A program made the translations under genes and the position numbers. Under the pieces are notes generated by a model, which was not told where the DNA came from, did no database searches, and saw only the letters and a list, made by a program, of their open reading frames with translations. From Betaproteobacteria bacterium HGW-Betaproteobacteria-14 (GTDB taxonomy: Bacteria > Pseudomonadota > Gammaproteobacteria > Burkholderiales > Rhodocyclaceae): 64,000 nucleotides of DNA. The number at the start of each line of letters is the position of its first letter. Positions within the stretch are counted from its first letter, which is position 1. Where the stretch lies: assembly GCA_002840845.1 (NCBI GenBank), contig PHCS01000001.1, positions 1 through 64,000 of the forward strand. Reading direction: 5' to 3'. Shown here piece by piece: positions 25,015 through 33,571 of the stretch.

Positions 25015-25300
25015 AAGACAACCATGTGTCTATATTCTGGCAAGCAAGAGAAACGGCACGCTTTACATCGGTGTGACCAGTGACCTCGTAAAGCGAGTCT
25101 GGGAGCATCAGAACGATCTGGTTGAAGGGTTCACGAAGAAGTACGCTGTGCATCGTCTTGTGTACTACGAAATGCTCGAGAACATGGAATCAGCCATCCA
25201 GCGCGAAAAGCAACTGAAGAAGTGGAATCGGGACTGGAAGATCGACTTGATTGAGAAGGACAACCCGGAATGGCACGATTTGTACGATTCGCTGATTTAG
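25007..25300 (+). CDS. GIY-YIG nuclease superfamily protein (UPF0213-like)
   Basis: A 97-residue single-domain GIY-YIG protein. CVYILASKRNGTLYIGVTSDL supplies the GIY-like and YIG strands, VKRVWEH the conserved Arg, and AIQREKQLKKWNR the helix with the metal-binding Glu. GYTKK is replaced by GFTKKY, as usual in this subgroup. These stand-alone nucleases have no established role. The gene is flanked tightly by dRS3-like repeats (24975-25002 and 25303-25376) and interrupts an acyl-CoA catabolic gene set, suggesting it arrived with the repeats. Confidence 0.88.
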   Translation: MRERQPCVYILASKRNGTLYIGVTSDLVKRVWEHQNDLVEGFTKKYAVHRLVYYEMLENMESAIQREKQLKKWNRDWKIDLIEKDNPEWHDLYDSLI

Positions 25301-25302
25301 CT

Positions 25303-25376
25303 CGTCATTCCCGCGAATGCGGGAATCCATCAACAGTCTGGATTCCGGGTTCCGCTTCGCGGCCCCGGAATGACGG
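25303..25376. repeat. dRS3-like repeat pair (right flank of the GIY-YIG gene)
   Basis: ATTCCCGCGAATGCGGGAAT, a linker, then the inverted half GATTCCGGGT...CCCCGGAATGACG. It begins 2 bp after the GIY-YIG stop codon and ends 17 bp before the preferred start of the enoyl-CoA hydratase gene. Confidence 0.87.
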
Positions 25377-25393
25377 GGTTTCAAGGTGACGAA

Positions 25394-26158
25394 GTGACTG
25401 TCCGCATCGAAAAGCAGGACCGCGTCACCACGGTCATCCTCGATCGGCCGGAGAAGCGCAACGCGGTCGACCGCGCTACGGCCCTTGCACTGGCCGATGC
25501 CTTCCGTGCCTTCGACGCCGATGCCGGATCGGATGTGGCGGTGCTGTGGGGTGCGGGCGGGCATTTCTGCGCCGGCGCCGACCTTGGCGCGCTGGGCGAC
25601 GAAGCGCGGCGCAACAGCCTTGCCCCGGAGGGCGACGGGCCGATGGGGCCGACGCGCATGCTGCTGTCCAAGCCGGTCATCGCCGCCGTATCGGGTTATT
25701 GCGTCGCCGGCGGGCTGGAACTGGCCTGCTGGTGCGATCTGCGCGTGGCGGACCGGAGCGCGGTGTTCGGCGTGTTCTGCCGCCGCTTCGGCGTGCCGCT
25801 GATCGACGGCGGCACGGTGCGGCTGCCTCGCCTCGTCGGTCAGTCGCGGGCGCTCGACATGATCCTCACCGGGCGTCCCGTGGCTGCAGATGAGGCGCTG
25901 GCGATGGGGCTGGCCAACCGCGTCGTCGCGGACGGCGAGGCGCGGCAGGCGGCCGAAGCGTTGGCGAAGGAATTGGCGGGTTATCCGCAAACCTGCATGC
26001 GGCATGACCGGCTGTCGGCGCAAGAGCAGTGGGGCATGACGCAGGACATGGCGATGGGCAACGAATTCAGGCATGGTCAGGCAACGCTGGCGAGCGGCGA
26101 ATGGCTCGCCGGCGCTGAACGATTCGGCAAGGGAGCAGGCAGGCATGGCAGTCGTTAG
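25394..26158 (+). CDS. Enoyl-CoA hydratase/isomerase family protein
   Basis: 254 residues of crotonase fold: VTTVILDRPEKRNAVDRATA, the oxyanion hole GGHFCAGADLGAL and SGYCVAGGLELACWCDLRVA, then FGVFCRRFGVPLIDGGTVRLPRLVG. The track start at 25370 is an ATG inside the upstream repeat; the GTG at 25394, with AAGGTG 6 nt upstream, begins the family sequence and is preferred. It overlaps the downstream tetR by 14 nt. It probably acts on the same CoA thioesters as the AtuA and AidB-like proteins. Confidence 0.88.
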   Translation: MTVRIEKQDRVTTVILDRPEKRNAVDRATALALADAFRAFDADAGSDVAVLWGAGGHFCAGADLGALGDEARRNSLAPEGDGPMGPTRMLLSKPVIAAVSGYCVAGGLELACWCDLRVADRSAVFGVFCRRFGVPLIDGGTVRLPRLVGQSRALDMILTGRPVAADEALAMGLANRVVADGEARQAAEALAKELAGYPQTCMRHDRLSAQEQWGMTQDMAMGNEFRHGQATLASGEWLAGAERFGKGAGRHGSR

Positions 26159-26765
26159 GACGAAAACAAAACCCCGGGCGCCGGCCGCCGACGAAGGCAA
26201 CCGCCGGGCGGAACTGATTCGCGCGGCGGGCAAGCTGTTCGTCGAGAAAGGCTTCGACGCCACCACCATCCGCGACATCGCCGACGCCGTCGGCATGCGT
26301 TCGGGCAGTCCCTTCTACCACTTCAAGAGCAAGCAGGACATGCTCAAGTCGGTGATGATCGAGGGCCTGCAGGCCGCGCTGGCCGCGCAGCAGGAGGCGG
26401 TGGCCGGCGTGCGCGGCGCCGAGGCGCGCTTCCGCGCCCTGGTGAAGAGCCATCTGCGCATCATCCTCGAGGATCACACCGAGTTCCCGGTGCTGCTTTA
26501 CGAATGGCGCGCGCTCACCGACGATTCGCGCGCCGAGGTCATCGCCGTGAAGGACCGCTACGAGGCGGTCTGGCAGTCGGTGCTGAAGGATCTGATGAAG
26601 GCCGGACTGCTCAAGGACGATGGCCGCGTCACGCGCCTGCTGCTGTTCGGCGCCTTCAACTGGACGGTGCAGTGGTACCGGCCGGACGGGGAATTCACCA
26701 TCGACGACATCGCCGAACGCGCCGCAGACCTTTTTCTCTGTCCGCGGCCGGAAGGGCGACGCTGA
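26145..26765 (+). CDS. TetR-family transcriptional regulator
   Basis: 206 residues. The helix-turn-helix AGKLFVEKGFDATTIRDIADAVGMRSGSPFYHFKSKQDM is followed by a C-terminal ligand-binding domain of about 130 residues with EDHTEFPVLLYEWRAL, like regulators of acyl-CoA catabolism (FadR/PsrA/KstR2-like). The track starts at 26073, but the ATG at 26145 gives a normal TetR length. It overlaps both neighbours (14 nt, then TGATG), so it is in an operon with the enoyl-CoA hydratase and likely senses a CoA thioester. Its operator may be the palindrome at 21435. Confidence 0.88.
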   Translation: MAVVRTKTKPRAPAADEGNRRAELIRAAGKLFVEKGFDATTIRDIADAVGMRSGSPFYHFKSKQDMLKSVMIEGLQAALAAQQEAVAGVRGAEARFRALVKSHLRIILEDHTEFPVLLYEWRALTDDSRAEVIAVKDRYEAVWQSVLKDLMKAGLLKDDGRVTRLLLFGAFNWTVQWYRPDGEFTIDDIAERAADLFLCPRPEGRR

Positions 26766-27109
26766 TGGTCTTCGCCCTCTCCCTGCTGCTGCCCATGCTG
26801 GCTTTCTCGTTCTGGTTGTTCTGGCGCCTGTCGCCGCAACGGGTTGAGGCCGCGCCGCTGCGCCGCTTCAATCTCGCCGCCATTGCGCTGGCGCTGCTGC
26901 TCGGCGCGCTGCTCATCTGGTACGTGCGCAGCAACATGATGACGGGCAGCGACCGTGCCACCTGGCCCCTGGTCGCGGCCTTTTACCTGGCCGGTGCGAT
27001 CCCGCTCTTCCTGGCCCTGGCCGGCCTGGTGCGGCGGAAATGCTATGGGTCCAAGGAGGCGGACAAGCCGCTGGAACTCACGCGCGATCTTTCCAAAACG
27101 CGCTTCTGA
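26765..27109 (+). CDS. Small integral membrane protein of unknown function
   Basis: 114 residues with three hydrophobic helices: FALSLLLPMLAFSFWLFW, LAAIALALLLGALLIWYV and LVAAFYLAGAIPLFLALAGLV, then a charged tail. I do not recognise a family. Start and stop overlap the tetR gene as TGATG, so it is translated from the same message. It is convergent with the LuxR-type gene, with 6 bp between the stop codons. Confidence 0.65.
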   Translation: MVFALSLLLPMLAFSFWLFWRLSPQRVEAAPLRRFNLAAIALALLLGALLIWYVRSNMMTGSDRATWPLVAAFYLAGAIPLFLALAGLVRRKCYGSKEADKPLELTRDLSKTRF

Positions 27110-27115
27110 CGGACT

Positions 27116-28279
27116 TCAGGTGCGCTTGCGCGGCCAGGCCATCAGCATGCGTATCAGTTCGACCTGACGCCGCGCGCCGGTCTTGTCGAGGATGCCGCGC
27201 AACTGGGTGCGCACCGTATTCACGCTGACATCGAGATGCGCCGCGGCCTGCGGCAGCGTCGAGTGCGTCAGCAGTGCGACCAGCAAACGGCTCTCCGCCC
27301 GCGACAGTTCGTGCGTGGCGGCAAAGTCGCCCACGTTCAGATTCTCGCTAGTCGAGGGATCGTGGATCATCAGCGCCGCGCTCGGCCGCCGGGCATCCTC
27401 CGGCTGCTCCCTCACCGCAGGCAGCGCCATGCGCATGACCCAGTAGCCGGGCTTGCCCGACGGCCGGGAGATTCGCATCATGCTCTCCAGCGGGCTGTGC
27501 GATCTCACCATTTTTTCCAGCGCAATGCGTTGCGCGGGTGCGGCCGCCAGCAGGCGGCCCGACTCCAGCCACAAGCCGTCGCGCGCCTCGAGCAGATGCT
27601 GCGCCGGGCGGTTGGCGAAGACAATGCGGCCGGCGTCGTCCGCCAGCACCAGTGCCGGGGCGATGGTGTCGGCGGCCGCTTCCATGACGGATAGCCGCTG
27701 TTCCATTTCCGCCAGCCGGAAGGCGATGCGTGTCGCCTCGCGCAGGTGTGGAACGAGCGACCGCATCACCTCCTTGTCGGCCTCGCCGAAGAACGGGCGC
27801 GACAGCGAACGATAGACCGCCACATGGATGCGCGGGATGCCGGGCTCGCTGCCGTCGTGCAGCATGCCGCCGCAGACGTCGTGGATGTCCTGCGGGCGGA
27901 GGAATTCGCGGTAGAAGAGCGAATCGAGGAAGGCGCGGCGCGGCAGCAGATCGTCGCCTGTGATGACGTTGCCCGGCACGAACACGCAACGCGCTTCGCC
28001 GGCCTGCATCCAGATGTCGTGGGCGTGGTAGTGCTCGGCGTAGCGCTGCAGCCAGACAGGCTGCAGCTTGTGGGGGACCCATAGCCCGTGCAGTTCGGGC
28101 GTCGCCTGGTGCGAGAACATCAGCCCGCTGTCGCCGCCCAGAAAATCGACGATGCCCGCGAAGGCCTCGGGCCAGCGGCCGGGAGCGGATGCCGCCGCAT
28201 ACAGGGCGGGCAGCACCGCCGCGATACGTTCCGCGGCCGTGCCTTCCCGCGAGGCCATCCTGGACTCGGCGACTGTCAT
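27116..28279 (-). CDS. LuxR-family transcriptional regulator
   Basis: 387 residues. The C-terminal LuxR/GerE helix-turn-helix (about 325-387) reads ELSRAESRLLVALLTHSTLPQAAAHLDVSVNTVRTQLRGILDKTGARRQVELIRML. The N-terminal part has no receiver domain but contains a PAS-like stretch, APALVLADDAGRIVFANRPAQHLLE. This matches a family of stand-alone LuxR regulators in betaproteobacteria often found near lipid or aromatic catabolism genes. I prefer the ATG at 28279 to the track start at 28339 because the preceding 20 residues look non-conserved. Target genes are unknown. Confidence 0.78.
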   Translation of the reverse strand: MTVAESRMASREGTAAERIAAVLPALYAAASAPGRWPEAFAGIVDFLGGDSGLMFSHQATPELHGLWVPHKLQPVWLQRYAEHYHAHDIWMQAGEARCVFVPGNVITGDDLLPRRAFLDSLFYREFLRPQDIHDVCGGMLHDGSEPGIPRIHVAVYRSLSRPFFGEADKEVMRSLVPHLREATRIAFRLAEMEQRLSVMEAAADTIAPALVLADDAGRIVFANRPAQHLLEARDGLWLESGRLLAAAPAQRIALEKMVRSHSPLESMMRISRPSGKPGYWVMRMALPAVREQPEDARRPSAALMIHDPSTSENLNVGDFAATHELSRAESRLLVALLTHSTLPQAAAHLDVSVNTVRTQLRGILDKTGARRQVELIRMLMAWPRKRT

Positions 28280-28474
28280 GTTGGCTTGTGTGTTGCGGCA
28301 GGCGAGCAACCCGCCAAACCCCGTCGGCATGCGCCGCACTCGGCAGCTGCGGCTTGGCGCTACTCTATTGCGGCGCCGATGCCCGAGTCAATCGGATTGT
28401 CATAAAATCCAGGCCTCGAATGTTCATGCCTCAATCACAGCAACCTTCCAAGGCGGTCCGCGGGAGGCGAAGGG

Positions 28475-29434
28475 TTAATCCACTGAAGGGCTGACCGGCA
28501 GCGCACACGCGGCGCGATACTCCGCCGCCAGTCGTGCCGCCAGTTCGGCGGCCGGTGGCACGTCGTGGATGGTCGCCACGCCGTGGCCGGCGCTCCAGGT
28601 GTCGCGCCAGGCCTTCGCCCCCGAGCCGAAATCCTCCTTGGCATCCGTGCTGCCAAGCATCTCCTTCGTGTAGCCGGCCTGCTCCAGGCTGGGCCAGAGG
28701 AAGTTGGCATGGGTGCCGGTGATGGCCGGCGTGTAGACGATGTCCTTCGCCGTGCAGTCGAGGAGCATCTGCTTGTAGTCTTCGGGCGCCATGGACTCCT
28801 GCGTGGCGATGAAGCGCGTGCCCATGTAGGCGAAGTCCGCGCCCATCACCTCCGCCGCGCGCACCGAGGCGCCGTCGGAAATCGAACCGCCCAGCACCAG
28901 CGCACCCTCCCAGAATTCGCGGATCTCGCGCACCAGCGAGAAGGGGCTCTGCGTGCCGGCATGGCCGCCGGCGCCGCTGGCGACGGCGACGATGCCATCG
29001 ACGCCGGCCGCGATGGCCTTCTTCGCATGGTAGGCGTGGATGACGTCGCTGAAGACCACGCCGCCGTAGCCGTGCACCGCCTTCACCACCTCGCCGGGAT
29101 GGCCCAGGCTGGTGATAACGAAGGGCACCTTGTGCTTCACCACCAGTTCGAAATCCTGCTCCAGCCGCTTGTTCGAGTGGTGCAGGATGAGGTTGACGCC
29201 ATAGGGCGCCACGGGCGCCTTCGGCTTGGCCGCCATGGCCGCGCCGAGTTCGGCGTTGATCCGCGTCAGCCACTCGTCGAGCACCTCGATCGGGCGCGCA
29301 TTCAGCGTGGGGAATGTTCCGGCGATGCCGGCGCGGCAACAGGCGATGACCAGATGCGGGCCTGAGACGAGGAACATCGGCGCGGCGATGACGGGAGCGG
29401 TCATGCGGCCGATAAATATTTCTGGAAGGCTCAT
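28475..29434 (-). CDS. Nitronate monooxygenase-like FMN enzyme
   Basis: 319 residues with the NMO/2-nitropropane dioxygenase TIM-barrel pattern: PVIAAPMFLVSGPHLVIACCRAGIAGTFP, GVDGIVAVASGAGGHAG with the catalytic-type His, GGSISDGASVRAAEVMGADFAYMGTRFIATQES. Such enzymes oxidise alkyl nitronates using FMN. Some homologues in catabolic clusters act as enoyl reductases. The ATG lies 1 bp after the stop of a small membrane-protein gene, so it is in an operon with that gene and the MFS transporter. Confidence 0.87.
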   Translation of the reverse strand: MSLPEIFIGRMTAPVIAAPMFLVSGPHLVIACCRAGIAGTFPTLNARPIEVLDEWLTRINAELGAAMAAKPKAPVAPYGVNLILHHSNKRLEQDFELVVKHKVPFVITSLGHPGEVVKAVHGYGGVVFSDVIHAYHAKKAIAAGVDGIVAVASGAGGHAGTQSPFSLVREIREFWEGALVLGGSISDGASVRAAEVMGADFAYMGTRFIATQESMAPEDYKQMLLDCTAKDIVYTPAITGTHANFLWPSLEQAGYTKEMLGSTDAKEDFGSGAKAWRDTWSAGHGVATIHDVPPAAELAARLAAEYRAACALPVSPSVD

Positions 29435-29435
29435 G

Positions 29436-29570
29436 TCAGTTGCAGAAGTAGCGCTGGTTGATGTAATCGATGGCGGCCTCCGGCTTGAGGTAGCCCTTGA
29501 AGGCCCAGCCGGCGGCGAAGGCGGCGAGCGCGACGGCGAGAACGATCAGGATGAATCGCGTGGCCTTCAT
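29436..29570 (-). CDS. 44-residue single-pass membrane protein
   Basis: MKATRFILIVLAVALAAFAAGWAF forms one N-terminal membrane helix followed by a 20-residue polar tail ending DYINQRYFCN. It is too short for a separate entry in the ORF track. Its start overlaps the MFS stop codon as ATGA and its stop is 1 bp before the nitronate monooxygenase start, which supports real translation. No family is recognised; it could be a small partner of the transporter. Confidence 0.6.
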   Translation of the reverse strand: MKATRFILIVLAVALAAFAAGWAFKGYLKPEAAIDYINQRYFCN

Positions 29571-30784
29571 CGTGCGGGCTGTGCGGAGAGTCGCGCCATG
29601 GGTCGCTCGTCCACCGGCAGGTTGACCAGCGCCGCCAGCACGCCGAGTGCAATGGCGATCATCCAGACGATGTCGTAGGCGCCGGTCATGTCGAAGATCA
29701 GCCCGCCCAGCCAGACGCCGAGGAAGCTGCCGAGCTGGTGGCTGAAAAAGACGAAGCCGGAGAGCATGGCGAGGTAGCGCACACCGAAGATCTGCGCGAC
29801 GAGGCCGTTGGTGAGCGGCACCGTGCCCAGCCAGAGCAGGCCCATGGCGGCGGCGAAGATCGCCACCGAGGTCGGCGTCAGCGGCGCCAGCAGGAACACC
29901 ACGATGACGATGCTGCGTGCGAAGTAGAGGCCGGCGAGCAGGTTCTTCTTGCGCCAGCGGCCGCCGGCCAGGCCGAAGCCGTAGGTGCCGAAGATGTTGA
30001 ACAGCCCGATCAGCGCGAGCGCCAGCATGCCGACGTTGGCAGTGAGGCCCTTGTCGAGCACGTAGGACGGCAGGTGCGCGCCGATGAACACCACCTGAAA
30101 GCCGCAGACGAAGTAGCCCAGCGTGAGCAGCCAGAAGGCGCGATGGCCGAAGGCCTCGCGCACGGCTTCGCCCGCCGACTGGGCCATGAGGTGATGCCCG
30201 CCCGCGCCTTCCCGCTCCGCCGCGCCCAGGGCCAGCGGCATCATCATCGCGGCCGCCGTGGCGAGGCCGATGAGGGCCATCAGCCAGCCGGCATTGCTGA
30301 TGATGAACTGCCCGGTCGGCACCAGCATGAACTGGCCGAAGGAGCCGGCCGCGCCCACGATGGCCAGCGCCATGGCGCGCTTCTCCGGCGCGATGGCGCG
30401 GCCGACCGCGCCGTAGATGACCGAGAAGGTGGTGGCGGACAGGCCCATGCCGACGAGAATGCCGGCGGAGAGCATGAACATGAACGGCGTCGTCGACACC
30501 GCCATCAGCGCGACGCCTGCGGCGTAGAGCAGGCCGCCGCCGAAGACGACCCTGCCCGCGCCCCAGCGGTCGGCGAGCCAGCCGGTAATCGGCCCGCCCG
30601 CGCCCCACACCAGATTCTGGATGGCGATGGCGAAGGAGAAAGCCTCGCGGCTCCAGGCGAGGTCCTGCGTCATCGGCTGCAGGAACAGGCCGAAGGTGTG
30701 GCGGATGCCGAGTGAGAGCGAGACCACGATGCTGCCGCAGACCAGCAGCAATGTCGCCGTGCGGGGAGTCACCTGAGCGTTCAT
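29567..30784 (-). CDS. Major facilitator superfamily transporter
   Basis: 405 residues with 12 hydrophobic helices. The MFS loop 2-3 motif appears as GWLADRWGAGRVVFGGG, and GRWRKKNLLAGLYF in the second half. The pattern SLSLGIRHTFGLFLQPMTQDLAWSREAFSFAIA is typical of the oxalate/formate-antiporter-like and monocarboxylate (MCP-like) MFS families. The track start is a TTG at 30811; the ATG at 30784 is preferred. It forms a coupled operon with a 44-residue membrane protein and a nitronate monooxygenase. The substrate is unknown. Confidence 0.85.
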   Translation of the reverse strand: MNAQVTPRTATLLLVCGSIVVSLSLGIRHTFGLFLQPMTQDLAWSREAFSFAIAIQNLVWGAGGPITGWLADRWGAGRVVFGGGLLYAAGVALMAVSTTPFMFMLSAGILVGMGLSATTFSVIYGAVGRAIAPEKRAMALAIVGAAGSFGQFMLVPTGQFIISNAGWLMALIGLATAAAMMMPLALGAAEREGAGGHHLMAQSAGEAVREAFGHRAFWLLTLGYFVCGFQVVFIGAHLPSYVLDKGLTANVGMLALALIGLFNIFGTYGFGLAGGRWRKKNLLAGLYFARSIVIVVFLLAPLTPTSVAIFAAAMGLLWLGTVPLTNGLVAQIFGVRYLAMLSGFVFFSHQLGSFLGVWLGGLIFDMTGAYDIVWMIAIALGVLAALVNLPVDERPMARLSAQPAR

Positions 30785-30881
30785 TGACGGGTACAATTGT
30801 TGAGTTTTCAACCACGCACTATAACATCGGGCCCGGAGCGAAAATCCACGCTGGCGCCCGGGTTAAGCCAACACACGAACC

Positions 30882-32345
30882 ATGAAGCTCAATGACCCGC
30901 AGCTCTTGAAGACGCAGGCCTATATCGACGGCGCCTGGCGCGGCGCCGATGGCGGCGCCACTTTTGCAGTGAACAACCCGGCAAGCGACGAGCGCCTCGC
31001 CGAGGTGCCCGACATGGGCGCGACCGAGACGCGGCGCGCCATCGAGGCGGCAAATGCTGCCTGGCCGGCGTGGCGGGACAAGACCGCCAAGGAGCGCGCG
31101 GCGGTGCTGCGGCGCTGGTACGAATTGATGCTGGCCCATGCCGACGACCTGGCGCTGCTGATGACCTCCGAGCAGGGCAAGCCGCTGGCCGAGGCCAAGG
31201 GCGAGGTGCTCTACGCGGCGAGCTTCGTCGAGTGGTTCGCCGAGGAGGCGAAGCGCGTCTATGGCGAGACGATTCCCGCCACCCAGGCCGACAAGCGGCT
31301 GGTCGTCGTCAAGCAGCCGATCGGCGTCAGCGCCGCCATCACGCCGTGGAATTTCCCCGCGGCGATGATCACGCGCAAGGTGGCGCCGGCGCTGGCTGCC
31401 GGTTGCACGGTGGTGGTGAAGCCGGCCGAGCAGACGCCGCTCAGCGCGCTGGCGCTGGCGGAGCTCGCACAGCGCGCCGGTTTCCCGGCCGGCGTCTTCA
31501 ACGTTGTTACCGGCAGCGCGGAGTCCGCGCCGAAGATCGGCGGCGAACTGACGGCCAACCCCATCGTGCGCAAGCTCTCCTTCACCGGCTCGACGGAAGT
31601 CGGGCGGCTGCTCATGGCGCAGTGCGCGCCGACTATCAAGAAGGTCTCGCTAGAACTGGGCGGCAACGCGCCCTTCATCGTCTTCGACGACGCCGACCTC
31701 GACGCGGCGGTGGAAGGCGCGCTCGCCTCGAAGTACCGCAATACCGGCCAGACCTGCGTCTGCGCCAACCGCCTGCTGGTGCAGGCGGGCATCTACGACG
31801 CCTTCGCGGCGAAACTGGCGGAGAAGGTGAAGCAGATGAAGGTCGGCGCCGGCACCGAGTCGGATGTCGTGCAGGGGCCGCTGATCGACGCGCAGGCGCT
31901 GGCCAAGGTCGAGGAGCATATCGCCGATGCATTGGCCAAGGGCGCCAAGGTACTGACGGGTGGCAAGCGCCATGCACGCGGCGGCACCTTCTTCGAGCCG
32001 ACGGTGATCGCCGACGTCACGCCCGAGATGAAATGCGCACGCGAGGAGACCTTCGGCCCGGTGGCGCCGCTGTTCCGCTTCACGGAAGAGGCCGAGGCGG
32101 TCGCGCTGGCCAATGCCACCGAGTTCGGTCTCGCCGCCTATTTCTTCTCGCGCGATGTGGCGCGCTGCTTCCGCGTTGGCGAGGCGCTGGAATACGGCAT
32201 GGTCGGCATCAACACCGGCATCATGTCGAACGAGGTGGCGCCCTTCGGCGGCGTCAAGCAGTCCGGCATCGGTCGCGAGGGCTCGAAGTACGGCATCGAG
32301 GAATATCTCGAGATCAAATACATGTGTTTCGGCGGAATCGTGTAA
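30882..32345 (+). CDS. gabD: NAD(P)-dependent succinate-semialdehyde dehydrogenase (GabD-like)
   Basis: 487 residues, the GabD length. It has TPWNFPAAMITRKVAPALAAGCTVVVKPAEQTPLSALALAEL, the NAD-binding FTGSTEVGR, Glu in LELGGNAPFIVFDDADLD and catalytic Cys in NTGQTCVCANR. The C-terminus FGGVKQSGIGREGSKYGIEEYLEIKY is the GabD signature. It oxidises succinate semialdehyde to succinate. It is followed, after a repeat, by an alcohol dehydrogenase in the same direction, which could supply an aldehyde. Confidence 0.9.
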   Translation: MKLNDPQLLKTQAYIDGAWRGADGGATFAVNNPASDERLAEVPDMGATETRRAIEAANAAWPAWRDKTAKERAAVLRRWYELMLAHADDLALLMTSEQGKPLAEAKGEVLYAASFVEWFAEEAKRVYGETIPATQADKRLVVVKQPIGVSAAITPWNFPAAMITRKVAPALAAGCTVVVKPAEQTPLSALALAELAQRAGFPAGVFNVVTGSAESAPKIGGELTANPIVRKLSFTGSTEVGRLLMAQCAPTIKKVSLELGGNAPFIVFDDADLDAAVEGALASKYRNTGQTCVCANRLLVQAGIYDAFAAKLAEKVKQMKVGAGTESDVVQGPLIDAQALAKVEEHIADALAKGAKVLTGGKRHARGGTFFEPTVIADVTPEMKCAREETFGPVAPLFRFTEEAEAVALANATEFGLAAYFFSRDVARCFRVGEALEYGMVGINTGIMSNEVAPFGGVKQSGIGREGSKYGIEEYLEIKYMCFGGIV

Positions 32346-32354
32346 GTCGGGCTT

Positions 32355-32409
32355 GTAGGTCGGGCTTCAGCCCGACAGCTGCCCAAGTCGGGCTGAAGCC
32401 CGACCTACG
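32355..32409. repeat. GTAGGTCGGGCTTCAGCCCGAC palindromic repeat doublet
   Basis: GTAGGTCGGGCTTCAGCCCG, a short linker, and the inverted copy ending GGGCTGAAGCCCGACCTAC. Other copies lie at 36170, 47971 and 51742. It fills the gap between the gabD-like and adh genes. Confidence 0.9.
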
Positions 32410-32420
32410 AGAGGAGGTTT

Positions 32421-33545
32421 ATGAAAATCCGTGCTGCAGTGCTGAACCAGACGGGTCTATCGGCGCCCTACGCGCAAAGCCGGCCGCTCGCCATCGAGAC
32501 GCTGGATCTGGGCGCGCCCGGCAAGGGAGAAGTGCTGGTGCGGATCGCCGCTGCCGGCCTGTGCCATTCGGATCTGTCGGTGATCAACGGCGACCGGCCG
32601 CGTCCGGTGCCGATGGCGCTGGGCCATGAGGCTGCGGGCGTCGTCGAGCAGGTGGGCGAAGACGTGGCGGATCTGGCGCCCGGCGACCATGTCGTCATGG
32701 TGTTCGTGCCGAGTTGCGGCCATTGCGGTCCTTGTGCCGAGGGGCGGCCCGCGCTGTGCGAGCCGGGCGCCGCGGCGAACACCGCCGGCACCCTGGTCTC
32801 GGGCGCGCGGCGGCTGTCGCGCAATGGGACGGCCATCCAGCACCACATGGGCGTGTCCGCCTTTGCCGATCACGCCATCGTCTCGCGCCGCTCGCTGGTG
32901 CGGATCGATCCCGAACTTCCGCTCGACGAGGCGGCGCTGTTCGGCTGCGCGGTACTGACCGGCGTCGGCGCGGTGGTGAATACCGCGCGCGTGCCGCCGG
33001 GCAGCAGCGTCGCCGTGCTCGGACTGGGCGGGGTCGGCCTGAATTCCCTGCTGGCCGCCGTCGCTTCGGGTGCGGAAAAGATCATCGCGCTCGACATGAT
33101 CGAGAGCAAGCTGCAACTGGCGCGCCAACTCGGCGCGACGCATGCGGTGAACGCCGGGGACAAGGATGCCATCGAGCAGGTGAAGGCGCTCACGCAGGGC
33201 GGGGTCGATTATGCCTTCGAGATGGCCGGGTCGGTGGCGGCGCTGGAACTGGCCTACCGCATCACGCGCCGCGGCGGCACCACCGTCACGGCCGGCCTGC
33301 CCAATCCGCAAAGCAACTGGCCGCTGCAGGCGGTCACGCTGGTTGCCGAGGAGCGGACGGTGAAGGGCAGCTACATCGGCTCCTGCGTGCCGAGCCGCGA
33401 CGTGCCGCGCTACATCGCGCTCTATCGCGCCGGCAAGCTGCCGGTGGACAAACTGATGAGCGCGCGCATCGCGCTCGATGACATCAACGCCGGCTTCGAC
33501 CGCCTCGCTTCAGGCGAGGCGGTGCGGCAGGTGATCGTTTTCTGA
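32421..33545 (+). CDS. Zinc-dependent medium-chain alcohol dehydrogenase
   Basis: The 374-residue MDR enzyme has the catalytic zinc region CHSDLSVINGDRPRPVPMALGHEAAGVV, structural zinc cysteines CGHCGPCAEGRPALC, and Rossmann VAVLGLGGVGLNSLLAA. It resembles class III/aryl-alcohol type dehydrogenases that act on larger alcohols. An AGAGGAGG Shine-Dalgarno sequence precedes the ATG, immediately after the repeat. With the preceding semialdehyde dehydrogenase it could oxidise an alcohol to an acid in two steps; this is inference from adjacency. Confidence 0.88.
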   Translation: MKIRAAVLNQTGLSAPYAQSRPLAIETLDLGAPGKGEVLVRIAAAGLCHSDLSVINGDRPRPVPMALGHEAAGVVEQVGEDVADLAPGDHVVMVFVPSCGHCGPCAEGRPALCEPGAAANTAGTLVSGARRLSRNGTAIQHHMGVSAFADHAIVSRRSLVRIDPELPLDEAALFGCAVLTGVGAVVNTARVPPGSSVAVLGLGGVGLNSLLAAVASGAEKIIALDMIESKLQLARQLGATHAVNAGDKDAIEQVKALTQGGVDYAFEMAGSVAALELAYRITRRGGTTVTAGLPNPQSNWPLQAVTLVAEERTVKGSYIGSCVPSRDVPRYIALYRAGKLPVDKLMSARIALDDINAGFDRLASGEAVRQVIVF

Positions 33546-33571
33546 AACCGGATTGATGCGTTGAGGCGGCA

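Noticed and set aside
28280-28474. Promoter search upstream of the LuxR-type gene
   Set aside because: A TTGACT on the minus strand is present but no convincing -10 at 16-18 bp; nothing else seen in this gap.
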